In this document: positions 63,461-64,000 of the stretch, piece by piece
How the letters are laid out: every line of letters starts with the position of its first letter
Position numbering within the stretch: the first letter of the stretch is position 1
Assembly: GCA_000153145.1 (NCBI GenBank)
Contig: CH672415.1
Location: 608,395 to 672,394, forward strand
Direction of reading: 5' to 3'
Origin: a marine actinobacterium PHSC20C1
GTDB lineage: Bacteria > Actinomycetota > Actinomycetes > Actinomycetales > Microbacteriaceae
DNA length: 64,000 bases
Translations under genes and position numbers: made by a program
Notes under the pieces: model-generated
Told to the model about the DNA's origin: nothing
Seen by the model: only the letters and a program-made list of their open reading frames with translations
The model's database searches: none

Positions 63461-63975
63461 TGTCCTTCGACCGCACCTTCGGCACCGGCTCCATCTCCTA
63501 TGAACCGCCGCCGAGGACACAGACCCGGACTGGGCTGATCGCTGCCGCAATCCTGGTCGCCACCGCGAATGAGGTCTTCGCTGCGTACGGCCGAGCCCTG
63601 CACGGAGCCCAGGCACTGGAATATTGGCTTCGCATCTTGATCACGGTGAATCGTACGGTGGCCAAGACATTCACCTCCGAGGACGAACTCGAACGTGCAG
63701 TCGAAACGCTGTCCACGTCCACAATGGGCACGGTAATCGCGGCGCTTCGATCGCCGGTCAACGATCCGGAACTGGAGGTTCAACTTACTCGCGCTGTTGC
63801 CGAACGGAATCGCCTGGCTCACCAGTATTTTAGCGAGTGGGCAGATATCTGGAACGGTCCGGAAACTGCCGCCCGGCTTTTCTTTGTCCTGGGCGGTTTC
63901 GTGCCCTGCGGTCTTGAATCCCCCTTGCCGCTCCTGTTCCTAAATGTGAGGCAACTCCCCCGTTTTTCTAACTAA
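63460..63975 (+). CDS. HEPN-like protein coupled to the PilT remnant
   Basis: A 171-residue frame starting at a GTG that shares its first base with the PilT-fragment stop. It is mostly helical, with HGAQALEYWLRILI (48-61) and AERNRLAHQYF (114-124). The latter contains the Rx4H (Arg116, His121) pattern of HEPN domains, many of which are RNases or toxin parts. The last ~20 residues (after about 151) look like read-through into another sequence, possibly an IS end, so the protein may be truncated. The function cannot be stated. Confidence 0.62.
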   Translation: MSFDRTFGTGSISYEPPPRTQTRTGLIAAAILVATANEVFAAYGRALHGAQALEYWLRILITVNRTVAKTFTSEDELERAVETLSTSTMGTVIAALRSPVNDPELEVQLTRAVAERNRLAHQYFSEWADIWNGPETAARLFFVLGGFVPCGLESPLPLLFLNVRQLPRFSN

Positions 63976-63985
63976 AAGGATCATT

Positions 63986-64000
63986 ATGGGGGTTAAGGGG
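63986..64000 (+). CDS. start of a gene cut by the window edge
   Basis: An ATG preceded by AAAAGGA (63974-63980) at good spacing opens a frame MGVKG that runs off the window. Seventy bases upstream a possible IS left end begins, so this may be a transposase orfA. Too short to identify. Confidence 0.4.

Larger units (their letters stand above)
58499..64000. mobile_element. left end of an integrated element or genomic island (right end not in window)
   Basis: The region begins at a tRNA 3' remnant and is led by a tyrosine integrase. It contains an IS3-family element, phage-type small genes, gene remnants and loosely packed orientations, unlike the tight operons to the left. The second att site and intact tRNA are expected beyond position 64000. 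It could be a degraded prophage, an integrative element or a plasmid-derived island; there are no structural phage or conjugation genes in view. Confidence 0.72.

Noticed and set aside
58499..64000. CRISPR array or restriction-modification system in the island
   Set aside because: No regularly spaced repeats of CRISPR type, cas genes or methyltransferase motifs are visible.

Overview
The window is a stretch of chromosome from a moderately GC-rich actinobacterium. Gene order and protein features point to the family Microbacteriaceae, perhaps a Salinibacterium-like genus. The pointers are the hisE-G-F-I/trpE...trpCBA/lgt cluster, the priA-metK-coaBC-rpoZ-gmk-pyrF-carBA-pyrCBR order, an mIHF domain next to (here fused with) Gmk, a helicase-dead PriA, an HGxxPAAW membrane protein and the ruvCAB-yajC-secDF-rel block. 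The genus is an inference, because no rRNA gene is present.

From 1 to 58.4 kb almost everything is housekeeping and mostly on the minus strand, in tightly packed, often overlapping operons. In minus-strand transcription order, 9.0-0.1 kb holds an FKBP isomerase, hisE, hisG, hisF, hisI, trpE, a Trp-associated membrane protein, an HGxxPAAW protein, trpC, trpB, trpA and lgt. The 26.3-9.0 kb block runs pyrR, pyrB, pyrC, a PH-like membrane protein, carA, carB, pyrF, the mIHF-Gmk fusion, rpoZ, coaBC, metK, priA, fmt, rsmB and rpe. It covers de novo pyrimidine synthesis followed by nucleotide, CoA, SAM and translation genes. A PyrR-binding loop that overlaps the pyrR ribosome-binding site is visible. 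At 29.1-26.4 kb lies a sulfonate/nitrate-type ABC importer.

The 39.7-29.2 kb block runs from a DUF948 protein and a small membrane protein through alaS, ruvX, mltG, aroE, aroC, aroK, aroB, aroQ, efp and nusB, so it contains the last shikimate-pathway steps. rpsD and rarA follow at 42.0-39.8 kb. Three plus-strand genes (cyclophilin-like, DUF349, AbiEi-like) sit at 42.1-44.9 kb and meet rel at overlapping stop codons. Then come secF/secD/yajC, ruvB/ruvA/ruvC, yebC, pdxT/pdxS, a HIT hydrolase and thrS.

The right end (about 58.5-64 kb) is different. Just upstream of thrS there is only the 3' end of a tRNA gene with its terminator, followed by three copies of a 12-base repeat and a plus-strand tyrosine integrase. 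This is the signature of an element integrated into a tRNA 3' end, with the other end beyond the window. The island carries a small Cys-rich phage-type ORF cut by an IS3-family element (60305-61612, no target duplication, orfA frameshifted). It also has an unrecognised 97-residue gene divergent from an HNH-endonuclease-like gene, with a nested perfect inverted repeat between them. A 5'-truncated PilT-like ATPase remnant is translationally linked to a HEPN-like protein, and a possible second IS end lies close to the window edge. I do not see a complete new defence or mobile system. The strongest leads are the mIHF-Gmk fusion, the nested inverted repeat with its HNH-HTH gene, the att-site repeats and the PilT/HEPN pair.
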